A stretch of DNA of 64,000 nt from Desulfonatronum thioautotrophicum (GTDB taxonomy: Bacteria > Desulfobacterota > Desulfovibrionia > Desulfovibrionales > Desulfonatronaceae): positions 320,888 to 384,887 of the forward strand of contig NZ_KN882168.1 of NCBI RefSeq assembly GCF_000934745.1, read 5' to 3'. Every line of letters starts with the position of its first letter. The first letter of the stretch is position 1. Made by a program: the position numbers and the translations under genes. Shown piece by piece: positions 47,501-55,667 of this stretch. Below the pieces are notes generated by a model, which made no database searches, was not told where the DNA came from, and was given only the letters and a program-made list of their open reading frames with translations.

Positions 47501-47723
47501 CCTCAACGTCGCTGCGTTCCAGGGAGCGGAATAACCGGACCACGGCATAGGCCACCCGCAGACCAGTGCTGGCGGCCATTTCCTTGATGCCGTGGGGATG
47601 CAGATACGGTGTGAGCAGGCTCTTCAGGTTGGGTGCGTCATCACCCTGCAGAACATCGTTGACGATGCCCAGCAGTTCGTAGTCCTTGCGATCGAAATAG
47701 AAGCGATTTCCCATGGCCTGCAT
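44583..47723 (-). CDS. Large membrane protein of unknown function
   Basis: About 1,046 residues from the ATG at 47723 (a GTG is one codon earlier). The first 640 residues are soluble, helix-rich and contain short alternating strands such as RRLRVIYYNSLNPDVAEELL and KVEVRVGLEFSPRFRGRYLR. About 690-900 contains four to six hydrophobic helices (LKILCGFVPAFATFALTKDW, IPLALFLNFLIGFILGAAGV), and a soluble helical tail ends the protein. Two His-rich spots (DDHVHDAN, LHHLGKLIHDC) could bind metal. I do not recognise a catalytic family. It is transcribed alone, between the pit region and the betaine cluster. Confidence 0.8.
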   Translation of the reverse strand: MQAMGNRFYFDRKDYELLGIVNDVLQGDDAPNLKSLLTPYLHPHGIKEMAASTGLRVAYAVVRLFRSLERSDVEERLRTLQALREEVFSSSGVTLRNNTARVLLQVMKELVRAEDEDVKLQLARDFRDAATGHPRAIARQLRKYHLVEMPEAWNQIAFDDHVHDANTKGRKSATHLIMDAWIKGIRRLRVIYYNSLNPDVAEELLRAAEIMKVEVRVGLEFSPRFRGRYLRLIWSPRGFTDIRDFLEFIRQPDVGEFMEEGRRASDFKQAYVFAVLEAFNNIHRLEINRRFGVLVPVLTRDDFLHHVGTGQPSLHHLGKLIHDCLLPLFRERLDDLHECCTFGGDAQQNAATQLAEDMNRFDAETVIEEYLRPARNPQLFNPFVPSDDDQAPALLRASLPELLARLERLHARFRITLGLSGLWAEDVLELLDQSRGRITRLESFNFKDTAYQRCPDQARILDLQSALNSGNAVRLKRCVMDIVHRVENNPEREADQKVALRKILEELEFFRGYYRNNMLKSRIGTDSTGGSAKVPGMGLVVVDTLPKRSRRQLERLANRTRAPEVGLLKRIPTGAEQGDEAESGNVAGQNVKPCIPIRIDLALRRTYSPDRRNPVMAGSKEMSVPRGFWRRLVHPASEEWLVEGYRCVPPEHSNLRLLGGYANDEEKKLRLDCRAPSTSAQRVHPRYLNTHLKNWLKILCGFVPAFATFALTKDWWVLAYFGALIWFGITGLRNIIQAVLGAGGLRRTPFLHWSEYVKWNRIADSLMFTGFSVPLLDLLVKTMVLERGMGVTAQTSPLALYASMALVNGLYLAGHNLFRGLPKAAAVGNLFRSVLSIPLALFLNFLIGFILGAAGVPAVGMVLQNWAAIISKLASDIVAAFIEGLADRAVNLRERTLDYSAKLRRMFDVYAGLELRNPNTEVLSILEKPERFACAATREEESLNLAVIVNALDLMYFWMYQPRARHVLARLMRQMSQEERKVFLLSQYVLQRERDISQLFLDGLVGKNFSRALAFYLHNWRKYLEEIQKMAIQLPSGERASRSVSC

Positions 47724-47820
47724 CACACCACATCCGTAAATTGAAGAAAAAATCGTTCACAGGGAGATTATCCCGCGTCTGTAACCGGAATGTAACAATA
47801 TCCTGGGCAATGCACAATTC

Positions 47821-47865
47821 AGCGCCCTGACCGGCCCTGACTGAGTCAGGGCCGGTCAGGGCGCT
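47821..47865. terminator. Perfect 20-bp-arm palindrome downstream of the betaine operon
   Basis: Arms AGCGCCCTGACCGGCCCTGA (47821-47840) and its exact complement (47846-47865) with a five-base loop. It lies about 260 bases beyond the last betaine gene and upstream of the large membrane protein. There is no T-run, so a terminator role on either strand is only a possibility; it may equally be a repeat element. Confidence 0.5.
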
Positions 47866-48126
47866 GTGAATGGTCTTCCTGTCGTGGAGCAAGGAAGCGT
47901 GCCAATGGCCGTGATCTGTCATCGATGGTCTATTTCATTGTTGAAAAAGTCCTGGCTTATGGGGCCAATTGAGTGCCAGGTAATGGGAGACCTGCACCCG
48001 AATGTCGCGTAGGGGCGGCCCCCCCCGTGGCCGCCCTGCCAGGTTGGCGCGATGCCGCGGGGTTGCATCGGTATGCCGAGCGACCGTGCAACCGTGACAA
48101 AACAAGATGACCGAATGTTAGACTGC
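47866..48126. repeat. Intergenic stretch with a GGGGCGGCC hairpin repeat
   Basis: No gene is supported. At 48012-48037 a hairpin (GGGGCGGCC, loop CCCCCCGT, GGCCGCCCT) resembles the short GTAGGGGCG-type dispersed repeats that also occur near 56114-56196. The rest is GC-rich non-coding sequence. Confidence 0.5.
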
Positions 48127-48966
48127 TCAGGAGGGTTTGCGAAAATGAAAAATGCCCCAGGTCAAATACCCCTTGTTTCCACCGTCAACCCAATGTCTCA
48201 GGCCAATTTTCATCCGCTCGATATATTGAGGTGAAACCAGCCGGGAGAGTTCCGCCTCCCGTCGCTCGGTTTCCTGGAGAATTCGGGAGTAGTGGATCGG
48301 CAGTTGGTGGGAATGGTCTTCGAAACCGACTTCCTCCAACCCAAGCTCACGGGCAGCCTTGCGGTAAAATCCCGGGGAACCCAGACTTTCCAGGTGGATA
48401 CGCTGAAGGATCGGGTCCAACACTCCGGCAGGGCAGCCATCGGCCTGCATGGGATCGGTAAAAATCAGCTCTCCACCATCTTTCAGCACCCGCGCGGCCT
48501 CCTGAATAACCCTGTACCGCTCGCCACTGTGCAGGAATGCATCCTGAGACCAGACCACGTCAAAGGACTTGTCCGGGAAAGGCACGCTTTCGAAAGAGCC
48601 GTCCACCACCTCGATGGAGCCATCGAGACCCAACTCCCGATTCTTCTTGCGACCGCGTTCATTTTGCTCTTCACTCAGATTCAAGGCCACGGCATCGCAG
48701 CCGCAGTCGGCGCAGAGCATCCGACAGGCACCGGCATAACCGGCGCCCATGTCCAATACCCTGGCCTTTGGACCAATGTTGCGCAAGCGCTCGCGCATTC
48801 TGCGCACCGTATTCCGACTGGCGGCAAAAATATCATCGTTCGGGGCATCATACAGCCCGATGTGTATGTCTTCTCCGCCCCAGATATGGAAGTAAAAATT
48901 ATCGGCGTCGTTACTGTTGTAGTAATTCCTGGCTGTGGATACTGTTTCGGAGTAGTCCCGATTCAT
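48127..48966 (-). CDS. Sarcosine/dimethylglycine N-methyltransferase
   Basis: A 279-residue SAM-dependent methyltransferase that converts sarcosine to dimethylglycine and this to glycine betaine. The N-terminus follows the family closely (ARNYYNSNDADNFYFHIWGG, then EDIHIGLYDAPNDD), the SAM site is VLDMGAGYAGACRML, and FTDPMQADGCPAGVLDPILQ, HSHQLPIHYSRILQE and the closing GNKGYLTWGIFHFRK are shared with the Ectothiorhodospira enzyme as I remember it. It overlaps the GSMT stop by four bases behind an AGGAGG site. Last gene of the betaine cluster. Confidence 0.94.
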   Translation of the reverse strand: MNRDYSETVSTARNYYNSNDADNFYFHIWGGEDIHIGLYDAPNDDIFAASRNTVRRMRERLRNIGPKARVLDMGAGYAGACRMLCADCGCDAVALNLSEEQNERGRKKNRELGLDGSIEVVDGSFESVPFPDKSFDVVWSQDAFLHSGERYRVIQEAARVLKDGGELIFTDPMQADGCPAGVLDPILQRIHLESLGSPGFYRKAARELGLEEVGFEDHSHQLPIHYSRILQETERREAELSRLVSPQYIERMKIGLRHWVDGGNKGYLTWGIFHFRKPS

Positions 48967-49787
48967 CCAAAATCCTCCTGCAAGTTATCCCTGTTGTACT
49001 TTTTATCCGCAACATGAATAAAAAAGTCGGGATCGTTTTCATGGTAGGTTTCCTTGAAGTCGCCATAGGTCTCAATCTGCTGGAATCCAACCTGCTGCAT
49101 CAGGTTATGGGTATAATCCTTGCGTAAGGGAAACATGTTCAAATGGTAGCTGCTTTGATCAGAAAATTTGTACACAAAGCGGGCCAAGCCTTCATCGATA
49201 TGCTCCGGCTCGACAACAATATCCTCGCCGCAATAGTAGTACTTGTGATTGCTGTCGTAGCCATTGTCCAAAATGGCATCATAATTGCGCTGGTCCAAAA
49301 TCAAAACACCGTCATGCTTGAGCGTGGCGTAAAATTCCGCAAGGGCTTTTCGCCGGGCCCGCTCGGTGAACAAATGCGTAAAGGAATTCCCCAGGCAGAT
49401 CACGGCGTCGAACATTTCATGGACATCCTGGTTCAACCACCGCCAATCCGCATTGATCGTGCGCAAAATATGTCCGCAACGTTTTGCGTTTTCAAAAGCC
49501 TTGAACAGCATCTCCGGACTGCCGTCGGCACTGACCACGTCGAAGCCGGCCTCAATCAGTTGCACCGAATGAAATCCCGTACCGGTGGCCACGTCCAAAA
49601 CCTTTTGAACGCCACGTTGCTCCAGGATGTCGATGAAGAACTTGCCTTCACTTTCAGCCCGACGCTCCCAATCAATGAGTTCATCCCATTTGTCCACAAA
49701 TGATCGGACATATTCCATCTGGTAATGATCCGTCTCCCGCACGGCGATGGGGTCCTTGCCGAAGCACTGCTTTTCCTTGCGTTCCAT
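48963..49787 (-). CDS. Glycine/sarcosine N-methyltransferase
   Basis: A 274-residue SAM-dependent enzyme that methylates glycine to sarcosine and sarcosine to dimethylglycine, the first steps of betaine synthesis from glycine. Typical elements are VRETDHYQMEYVRSFVDKWD, the SAM site DVATGTGFHSVQLIEAGFDV, ICLGNSFTHLF, LDQRNYDAILDNGYDSNHKY and HLNMFPLRKDYTHNLM. This route is found mainly in halophiles such as Ectothiorhodospira and Actinopolyspora. An AAAGGAGAG site precedes the ATG. It is the third gene after metK and ahcY, and its product works with SDMT encoded next. Confidence 0.95.
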   Translation of the reverse strand: MERKEKQCFGKDPIAVRETDHYQMEYVRSFVDKWDELIDWERRAESEGKFFIDILEQRGVQKVLDVATGTGFHSVQLIEAGFDVVSADGSPEMLFKAFENAKRCGHILRTINADWRWLNQDVHEMFDAVICLGNSFTHLFTERARRKALAEFYATLKHDGVLILDQRNYDAILDNGYDSNHKYYYCGEDIVVEPEHIDEGLARFVYKFSDQSSYHLNMFPLRKDYTHNLMQQVGFQQIETYGDFKETYHENDPDFFIHVADKKYNRDNLQEDFG

Positions 49788-49864
49788 GGTCTCTCCTTTG
49801 AAACATGTGCTCTCCGGACAAGGAACATTGAGGCCCCGCCCGGAGCACGAATTGACATCGGTTG

Positions 49865-49896
49865 CACCGGGACGGTCATTGCCAACCGTCCCGGTG
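49865..49896 (-). other. Strong hairpin between ahcY and GSMT genes
   Basis: Perfect 12-base arms (CACCGGGACGGT at 49865-49876 and its complement at 49885-49896) with an eight-base loop, in the 129-base gap after ahcY. Without a T-run it is more likely to mark mRNA processing or to attenuate transcription partly than to end it fully. Confidence 0.5.
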
Positions 49897-49916
49897 CCGA
49901 CTCCAAAGATTCCCGC

Positions 49917-51401
49917 CTAATAGCGGTAGTGATCCGGCTTGAAGGGACCGTCCACTTCCACGCCAAGGTACTTCGCCTGTTCAGAAGACATTTTGGTCAG
50001 CTTGGCCCCCAGTTTATCCAAATGCAGCCGGGCGACCTCTTCGTCCAGATGCTTGGGCAATGTGTATACACCGATCTTGTGGGGATTCTGTGCCAGCTCG
50101 ATCTGGGCAATCGTCTGGTTGGTGAAGGAATTGGACATCACGAAGCTGGGATGACCCGTGGCGCATCCCAGGTTGACCAACCGGCCTTCCGCCAGCAGAT
50201 AGATGCTGTGGCCGTCGGCGAACGTAAATCTGTCCACCTGCGGCTTGATCTCCTCCCGCCGCACGCCGGGATAGGCGATCAGCTCCTCCACCTGGATTTC
50301 ATTGTCGAAGTGACCGATATTGCAGACGATCGCCTGGTCTTTCATCTTTGCCATATGCTCTGCGGTGATCACGTCCTTGTTGCCCGTGGCCGTGACGTAA
50401 ATGTCCGCGATGGGCAGGGCGTCTTCCACGGTCACCACCGAGTAGCCGGCCATGGTGGCCTGCAGTGCGCAGATGGGATCCACTTCCGTGATCAGCACTT
50501 TGGCTCGCAACGAGGCCAGGGCTTCGGCTGATCCCTTGCCCACATCCCCAAATCCGCAAACCACCGCGGTCTTCCCGGCGATCATCACGTCCGTGGCCCG
50601 CTTGATTCCGTCCACCAGGGACTCCCGACATCCGTAGACATTGTCGAACTTGCTCTTGGTCACCGAGTCGTTCACATTGATGGCCGGAAACAAGAGTTCG
50701 CCGTCGTTCTGCATCCGGTACAGGCGATGGACTCCCGTGGTGGTCTCTTCACTGACACCGCGGATTTCCGGGGCCATTTTCCGCCAGAAATCCTTGCTCT
50801 TGGCCTGAATCTCCTTGAGCAAGCCGTTGACGATAGCCAATTCCTTGTTGCCTTCGTCATTGTCCAGCAAAGCTGGTTTGGTCTCCGCCTGGTATCCGCG
50901 ATGAATCATCATCGTCGCGTCGCCGCCGTCATCCACGATCAGATTGGGACCTGTTCCGTCCGGCCAGGTCAGGGCCTGCTGGGTGCACCACCAGTATTCT
51001 TCCAAGGTTTCACCTTTCCAGGCAAAAACCGGTACGCCGCGAGGAGCATCGGACGTGCCTCCATGCTCCGGAAGCCCCATGACCACGGCCGATGCGGCAT
51101 GATCCTGGGTGGAGAAAATATTGCAGGAAGCCCAGCGGACATCCGCGCCCAGCGCGGTGAGCGTCTCAATCAGCACGGCGGTCTGGATGGTCATGTGCAG
51201 GCTTCCGGTCACCTTCAGCCCCGCAAGGGGTTGGCGGGGACCATACTTTTCGCGGGTAGCCATCAGGCCCGGCATTTCCTTTTCAGCGGCCTCGATTTCC
51301 CGGCGACCGTATTCCGCCAACTCGATATCGCGGATTTTCCACTGTCCGGACGCCAATATGTCCTGCCTGGATGCCGTTGTCTTGGAATTGCTTGTCTGCA
51401 T
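49917..51401 (-). CDS. ahcY: Adenosylhomocysteinase
   Basis: A 494-residue NAD-dependent S-adenosylhomocysteine hydrolase. The NAD-binding loop is [20 protein letters not shown], and family segments [37 protein letters not shown] and [13 protein letters not shown] are present, ending in the usual PDHYRY. Methyl transfer to glycine releases S-adenosylhomocysteine, a strong inhibitor of methyltransferases, so AhcY inside this cluster keeps betaine synthesis running. No SAH riboswitch motif is visible in the 209-base gap between metK and this gene. Confidence 0.97.
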   Translation of the reverse strand: MQTSNSKTTASRQDILASGQWKIRDIELAEYGRREIEAAEKEMPGLMATREKYGPRQPLAGLKVTGSLHMTIQTAVLIETLTALGADVRWASCNIFSTQDHAASAVVMGLPEHGGTSDAPRGVPVFAWKGETLEEYWWCTQQALTWPDGTGPNLIVDDGGDATMMIHRGYQAETKPALLDNDEGNKELAIVNGLLKEIQAKSKDFWRKMAPEIRGVSEETTTGVHRLYRMQNDGELLFPAINVNDSVTKSKFDNVYGCRESLVDGIKRATDVMIAGKTAVVCGFGDVGKGSAEALASLRAKVLITEVDPICALQATMAGYSVVTVEDALPIADIYVTATGNKDVITAEHMAKMKDQAIVCNIGHFDNEIQVEELIAYPGVRREEIKPQVDRFTFADGHSIYLLAEGRLVNLGCATGHPSFVMSNSFTNQTIAQIELAQNPHKIGVYTLPKHLDEEVARLHLDKLGAKLTKMSSEQAKYLGVEVDGPFKPDHYRY

Positions 51402-51610
51402 CAGTTACTCGCTCCCGTAATTCGGTTGAAATTCTCGTAAAATTGCACTCAGTTTTGGAAAAAATGGCAACTTCACACTCTCCGTGAAACGCCTTGAGGT
51501 ACCAGAGAGTCGCCAATGAAATTCTTGTACTATCCGCATTCCTTTCGCCGCGGTCTTTTGTCCTGGACCTGGAGCACATCAGCACTGGCCGTGTCCAGGT
51601 AATTGCCGGA
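51402..51610 (-). other. Gap between metK and ahcY
   Basis: 209 bases. One weak hairpin on the metK side (CCTGGAC/GTCCAGG around 51562-51599) and no recognisable riboswitch. The cluster genes share orientation, so the gap does not by itself prove separate transcripts. Confidence 0.4.
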
Positions 51611-52843
51611 CTATGCCGCCTGGGCGGCCACCGCGTCCAACTGTCCATTGCCCTTCATCGCCGTCACGAGGTCGTTCGCCTTGTCCGTGCGTTCCCAGGG
51701 AAAATCCGTATCCCTGCGGCCAAAATGACCATAGGTGGACGTTGGGCGATAGATCGGACGCTTCAAATCCAGCGTGCGCACGATTCCACCGGGTGTCAGA
51801 TCAAAAACATCCCGAACCGCTTTGGTCAGCTTTTTTTCAGAGACCGCGGAGGTTCCAAAGGTCTGCACCCGCACGGAAACCGGAAACGGCACGCCGATGG
51901 CATACGCCAGAGAAACTTCGGCCTGTTTGGCCAGCCGTGCTGCAATCAGATTCTTGGCCACATACCTGGCCATGTAGGCCCCGGAGCGGTCCACCTTGCT
52001 GGGATCCTTGCCGCTGAAGGCCCCACCGCCATGACGGCCGACCCCGCCATAGGTGTCCACGATGATTTTGCGCCCGGTGAGTCCGGAATCCCCATGCGGC
52101 CCGCCGACGACGAACCTTCCGGTGGGGTTGACGAAGTAGACCGTTTTTTCGTCGAGCAGGCCAGTGGATTCCAGGGTCGGATTGATAATCTCCTCGATGA
52201 TCGTTTTCTTGATTTCGTCGTAATCAACCTCCGGACCGTGCTGATGACTGACAACAACGGAATCAATGCGCTGCGGAGCACCGTTGACGTACCGCACGCA
52301 GACCTGACTTTTGGAATCGGGTCGCAACCAGGCGATCTTCTCTTCCTTGCGTAGAGCAGATGCCCGCCGCAAAATCTGGTGGGCGTAGGTGATCGGCGCG
52401 GGCATCAATTCAGGCGTTTCATCACAGGCATACCCGAACATCATGCCCTGATCTCCCGCCCCCTGTTCCGCGTACAACCCCTCACCTTCGGAAACGCCCT
52501 GGGAAATATCCGGACTTTGAGAATGGAGCATGTTCACCACGCACATGCTGTCCGCATCCAGGCCAAAGGCCGGATCGGTATAGCCAATCTCCCGCACTGT
52601 CTGGCGGACGATCCGCTGAATATCCAAGGTGGCTTTGGTGGTAATCTCGCCACCCACCAGCACCATGCCCGTTGTCGTAAACGTCTCGCAGGCCACCCGG
52701 GAATCGGGATCTTCTCGCAGGCAAATATCCAGCACGGCATCCGAAACCTGATCCGCCACCTTGTCCGGATGGCCCTCACTCACGGATTCCGAAGTGAATA
52801 AATATGAATCCTCGCCCTCTTGCTTCTCTTGCAGCAGCGTCAT
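51611..52843 (-). CDS. metK: S-adenosylmethionine synthase
   Basis: A 410-residue methionine adenosyltransferase. The ATG at 52843 with GGAGGTAC upstream is the true start; the frame is open further but the extra residues are not family-like. Signature motifs are [35 protein letters not shown] and [20 protein letters not shown]. It makes the methyl donor for the two downstream methyltransferases, three SAM per betaine. It is the promoter-proximal gene of the cluster, divergent from the MarR-type regulator. Genomes of this kind normally need MetK anyway, so whether this is the only copy matters for regulation. Confidence 0.97.
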   Translation of the reverse strand: MTLLQEKQEGEDSYLFTSESVSEGHPDKVADQVSDAVLDICLREDPDSRVACETFTTTGMVLVGGEITTKATLDIQRIVRQTVREIGYTDPAFGLDADSMCVVNMLHSQSPDISQGVSEGEGLYAEQGAGDQGMMFGYACDETPELMPAPITYAHQILRRASALRKEEKIAWLRPDSKSQVCVRYVNGAPQRIDSVVVSHQHGPEVDYDEIKKTIIEEIINPTLESTGLLDEKTVYFVNPTGRFVVGGPHGDSGLTGRKIIVDTYGGVGRHGGGAFSGKDPSKVDRSGAYMARYVAKNLIAARLAKQAEVSLAYAIGVPFPVSVRVQTFGTSAVSEKKLTKAVRDVFDLTPGGIVRTLDLKRPIYRPTSTYGHFGRRDTDFPWERTDKANDLVTAMKGNGQLDAVAAQAA

Positions 52844-52866
52844 CCAGTACCTCCGCACTCTTACGT

Positions 52867-52900
52867 TTAAAAACAAGGCTCCGTTCCCATCAAGGAACGG
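52867..52900 (-). terminator. Hairpin and T-run in the metK leader (possible attenuator)
   Basis: On the minus strand CCGTTCC, a six-base loop and GGAACGG (complements of 52894-52900 and 52881-52887) are followed by AGCCTTGTTTTT. It lies 24 bases before the metK start, between the palindromic operator and the gene. Confidence 0.45.
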
Positions 52901-52925
52901 GCAACAACTTCTCCAGACAACTTGC

Positions 52926-52971
52926 TTTTCGCTTACAAACATTTCGCAAACGAAATATTTGTAAACGAAAA
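52926..52971. promoter_or_regulatory. 46-bp imperfect palindrome in the metK-marR intergenic region (probable operator)
   Basis: Two 21-base arms (52926-52946 and 52951-52971) mirror each other with two mismatches around CAAA; the core half is TTACAAACATTTCG. MarR dimers bind such inverted repeats between divergent promoters. The site is AT-rich against a GC-rich background. Confidence 0.7.
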
Positions 52972-53129
52972 ATTTAGCCTTGGTACCCTCTTCACAAGCC
53001 ATGTGCAACCCCAGTCGCACCAACTGTTTTTTTCTAGTTACTTCGGAAAGTTATTGACTGGACAGAACGAGGGGTGTAGGAGGCGTCTCCCCTGGATCGT
53101 CACCAAAATCCAAACCACCGAGCAGACCC

Positions 53130-53669
53130 ATGGATAAGCAGATGGTTGAACCGTTGATCATCCACCTGACAAAGCGGCTCCGCGAAATTGCGAGCAGCTT
53201 TTACAGGTACTCTCGCTACCTGCACGAGCACCACCAGATCACCATCCCCCAGGTGGTCTGCCTGCGGGAAGTCTACGAGCATGGTCCGCTCCCCTTAGGC
53301 AAACTGACCAAAATCGTTGGCCTGACAAACAGCACGGTCACCGGCATTGTGGACCGGCTGGAGCGGCAGCAACTGCTGGAGCGCATCCGCACGAGCGCGG
53401 ACCGGCGCCAGATTCATCTGCGGATGACGGAAAAAGGCATCCAGTTCCTGAAAGACATCCCGGCTCCGGTCCCGGAACAATTCGTGGAAGGAATCGACAG
53501 ATACTCGAAGGAAGAAGTGGATCGGATCGTCTGGGCCGTTGACGAACTCGCGAACCTGCTGGGAACGTTTCGCCCAAAAACCATCCATCCCGCCGAAAAT
53601 TTCCCCTCGATCCAATGGTTGGCTGAGGAAGAGCATTCCGCTTTGGGATCACCGAAAAAAACGTCCTGA
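53130..53669 (+). CDS. MarR-family transcriptional regulator, CosR/EctR-like
   Basis: A 179-residue winged-helix regulator. The DNA-binding domain (about 30-110) contains SRYLHEHHQITIPQVVCLRE, the recognition helix in TKIVGLTNSTVTGIVDRLER and the wing SADRRQIHLRMTEKG. This pattern resembles the MarR subgroup that controls compatible-solute genes (EctR of methylotrophs, CosR of vibrios). It is transcribed away from metK with the palindrome between them, so it most likely represses the betaine cluster and itself at low salinity. The effector is unknown, and other MarR subgroups cannot be excluded. Confidence 0.85.
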   Translation: MDKQMVEPLIIHLTKRLREIASSFYRYSRYLHEHHQITIPQVVCLREVYEHGPLPLGKLTKIVGLTNSTVTGIVDRLERQQLLERIRTSADRRQIHLRMTEKGIQFLKDIPAPVPEQFVEGIDRYSKEEVDRIVWAVDELANLLGTFRPKTIHPAENFPSIQWLAEEEHSALGSPKKTS

Positions 53670-53923
53670 ATTCACTCAGGGAGACTGTTGCCATTGTGCA
53701 CCATCTTTTTTGTACATTTCTGTGAAGTTTTCTGTGCACCTGTCAATGAACAAACCAGTTGGTGAGGTGAGTGAAATGTTCCGGGGTCAGTTCCTGTTTT
53801 TTAACACTACAGCGAAGCTTTTGTTTGCTCCGTCTGAGGAAGCTTGGGCATGTTCAATTTTTTAATCTGGAACTACGGAAATTGTATTCGTTCACTACGA
53901 TTTGCCGAGTAGGTTCCAGCAAT
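53670..53923. other. Non-coding stretch after the MarR gene
   Basis: About 250 bases, AT-richer than the betaine cluster, with no gene, terminator or RNA I can support. It marks the left boundary of the repeat-rich accessory region. Confidence 0.4.
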
Positions 53924-54112
53924 CCTGAAGGGATTTAATCGTATAGCCGGTGGTTTCAACCACCGGGAGATGAAAAATACAGGGTGTGAGTCCTGAAGGG
54001 ACGATATTTCATGCCGAAATAATAGAAAAAAATGTCGTCCCTTCAGGACTAACCAATAAATCCCCCCCCAATCCGGTGGTTGAAACCACCGGCTATACTT
54101 CTCCCCTTCAGG
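53924..54112. repeat. Nested inverted-repeat element (MITE- or REP-like)
   Basis: Three concentric pairs of arms: outer CCTGAAGG/CCTTCAGG (53924-53931, 54105-54112), a perfect 25-base middle pair (53942-53966, 54073-54097) built on CCGGTGGTTTCAACCACCGG, itself palindromic, and a perfect 16-base inner pair (53989-54004, 54035-54050). No coding capacity is credible. Such elements are usually spread by REP-associated transposases. Confidence 0.85.
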
Positions 54113-54545
54113 GAGATGAAGCAAGATGCCACGCGGCTTTCCCTTGAAACCGTACGGAGCAATCAAGGTCGAGAGATAATACCACCAACATACCAGAATT
54201 TCTTCTGATTCAACTTCAATGGCCGTGATTATCCGTGATTGCTCCTAAACTTTCGCTGTAGTGTTAACTTGTCGCGTTCTTCTTCAAACATGGCCGGGTT
54301 GATGCTTCTGGATTCCGACCCTCCGCATTCCGGCGTGGAGCAGTTCACGTCCACGACACGAATAGGCGCTGAAGCGCCTAACGGGCCGATTGAACGGCTT
54401 CGAGTTGGGTTGCAGCAATCTTGCTTGCGCAAGAACAGGCCGGAGTCCAAGTCGTTCGATTAGGTCGGCATGCCAATGCTCGACAGACAGACAAAATTCA
54501 TTGCGGTATAAATCCTCGAACAGTCTCGATTCCAGACCACAAGCA
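54113..54545. other. Region between the repeat element and the EamA gene
   Basis: About 430 bases. Short overlapping frames exist on both strands, but none has family-like sequence. The octamer AGGCGCTGAAGCGCCT near 54363 forms a small palindrome. Possibly remains of a degraded gene. Confidence 0.35.
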
Positions 54546-55427
54546 CTACGTAACAAGCGGTTGAGTCGTGAGAGGCTCATTTTGAGCGGCTGAGTATATG
54601 CTCAGGGCAGTAACCGTGACCAAAATCAAACCCATACCGAGTATCTGTAGTGCAGCCAAACTTTCATTTAAAATCACAATGCCGAACAGCGAAGCTGTGG
54701 CCGGCTCGACCATAGCCACAAGAGACGCTACCGTCGGTGTAGTATGTCTCAAACCGACGATATAGAGAATAAACGACAAGCCGGTGCCAAGCACCCCCAA
54801 AACCACGAACAGTGGCCAACTCGGCGCTTTCAGTACTGCCAGGGCCTGGTCGGCATCGCTCAGCCACATAAGTATGATTGTAAGAACAGCTAGGGCTATC
54901 ACAAGAATTGCTTGTGGGCTGCCGTGGGGTGCCGCATACTTAAATCCAAAGATGAATACCGCATAGAACATGCCAGAAAGCAACCCGGCACCAGCGGCGA
55001 TGGGTGTGACCTCAACCGCTTCGCCCTCATAGATGCCTGTGAGCAGCACCACGCCAAACATTACCAGAGCGATAGCAACCCACTTGAACAGAGCCGGTCT
55101 TTCGAGCTTGAGTGTGAAGGAAACAAGATAGACGAACACGGGCGCACAGTACATCAGGGTCACCGCAACCGCGACACTGCCCTGCGCGATGCTCACTAAA
55201 TAAAATCCCAGGTTGCCAGCTACGCCCACACCAGCAATCGCCGACCAGAACCACAGTCGACGACTTGTTAGTCCACTGCCGCGCGGACGAATCGATAGCC
55301 ATACGATAACGACCAAAAACCCGATGGCCCCCCAATAGAACGACACCACAACCGGATCCCAGCCCTGAGCCGTAAGAATCCCGGCAATCCCGCCTGACAG
55401 CCCCCAACAGAGAGCTGCAAGTGCCAC
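54546..55427 (-). CDS. EamA/DMT-family transporter
   Basis: A 293-residue membrane protein with ten predicted hydrophobic segments in two EamA repeats. The first begins VALAALCWGLSGGIAGILTA, and the second contains AGAGLLSGMFYAVFIFGFKY and PTVASLVAMVEPATASLFGI, the classic EamA ending motif. The start given is a GTG; the same frame continues upstream to a stop at about 55486 without an ATG, so the true start is uncertain. DMT proteins export metabolites or amino acids. It has lower GC than the core region and no operon partner, suggesting recent acquisition. Confidence 0.85.
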   Translation of the reverse strand: MALAALCWGLSGGIAGILTAQGWDPVVVSFYWGAIGFLVVIVWLSIRPRGSGLTSRRLWFWSAIAGVGVAGNLGFYLVSIAQGSVAVAVTLMYCAPVFVYLVSFTLKLERPALFKWVAIALVMFGVVLLTGIYEGEAVEVTPIAAGAGLLSGMFYAVFIFGFKYAAPHGSPQAILVIALAVLTIILMWLSDADQALAVLKAPSWPLFVVLGVLGTGLSFILYIVGLRHTTPTVASLVAMVEPATASLFGIVILNESLAALQILGMGLILVTVTALSIYSAAQNEPLTTQPLVT

Positions 55428-55667
55428 GAATCCCGTACTCAGCCCACCATTCTCTTTGATAAAAATAACCTCGTTGAGATAGCATCAATAAAGATTTTCA
55501 TGCTCTCGCTCAGCCAGAATGGCCGTGGAGCGCGCGGCCCCTTTCGTGCTCAACCGCAGGGCCGGACACTTCCAAGTCGACAATACATGAATACAAGAGC
55601 CGGGCCCGATGCGTGCTGATGCAATGACCGTGTTCCAGTGCGGCTTTGTGAGAAAAAAACACCAAGG

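Noticed and set aside
51402-51610. SAH riboswitch upstream of ahcY
   Set aside because: The conserved core of that RNA class could not be found in the gap.
53873-54166. 97-codon frame across the nested inverted repeat
   Set aside because: Its sequence is a translation of the palindromic arms, so it is not a real protein.
54376-54417. Possible integron attC (GCCTAAC ... GTTGGGT)
   Set aside because: The spacing is too short for an attC site, inner boxes are not evident, and no integrase is present.
55027-55488. 153-codon frame overlapping the start of the EamA gene
   Set aside because: It lies over the EamA frame in another phase, and the EamA frame gives the membrane protein; it may only contain the missing start region through a frameshift.
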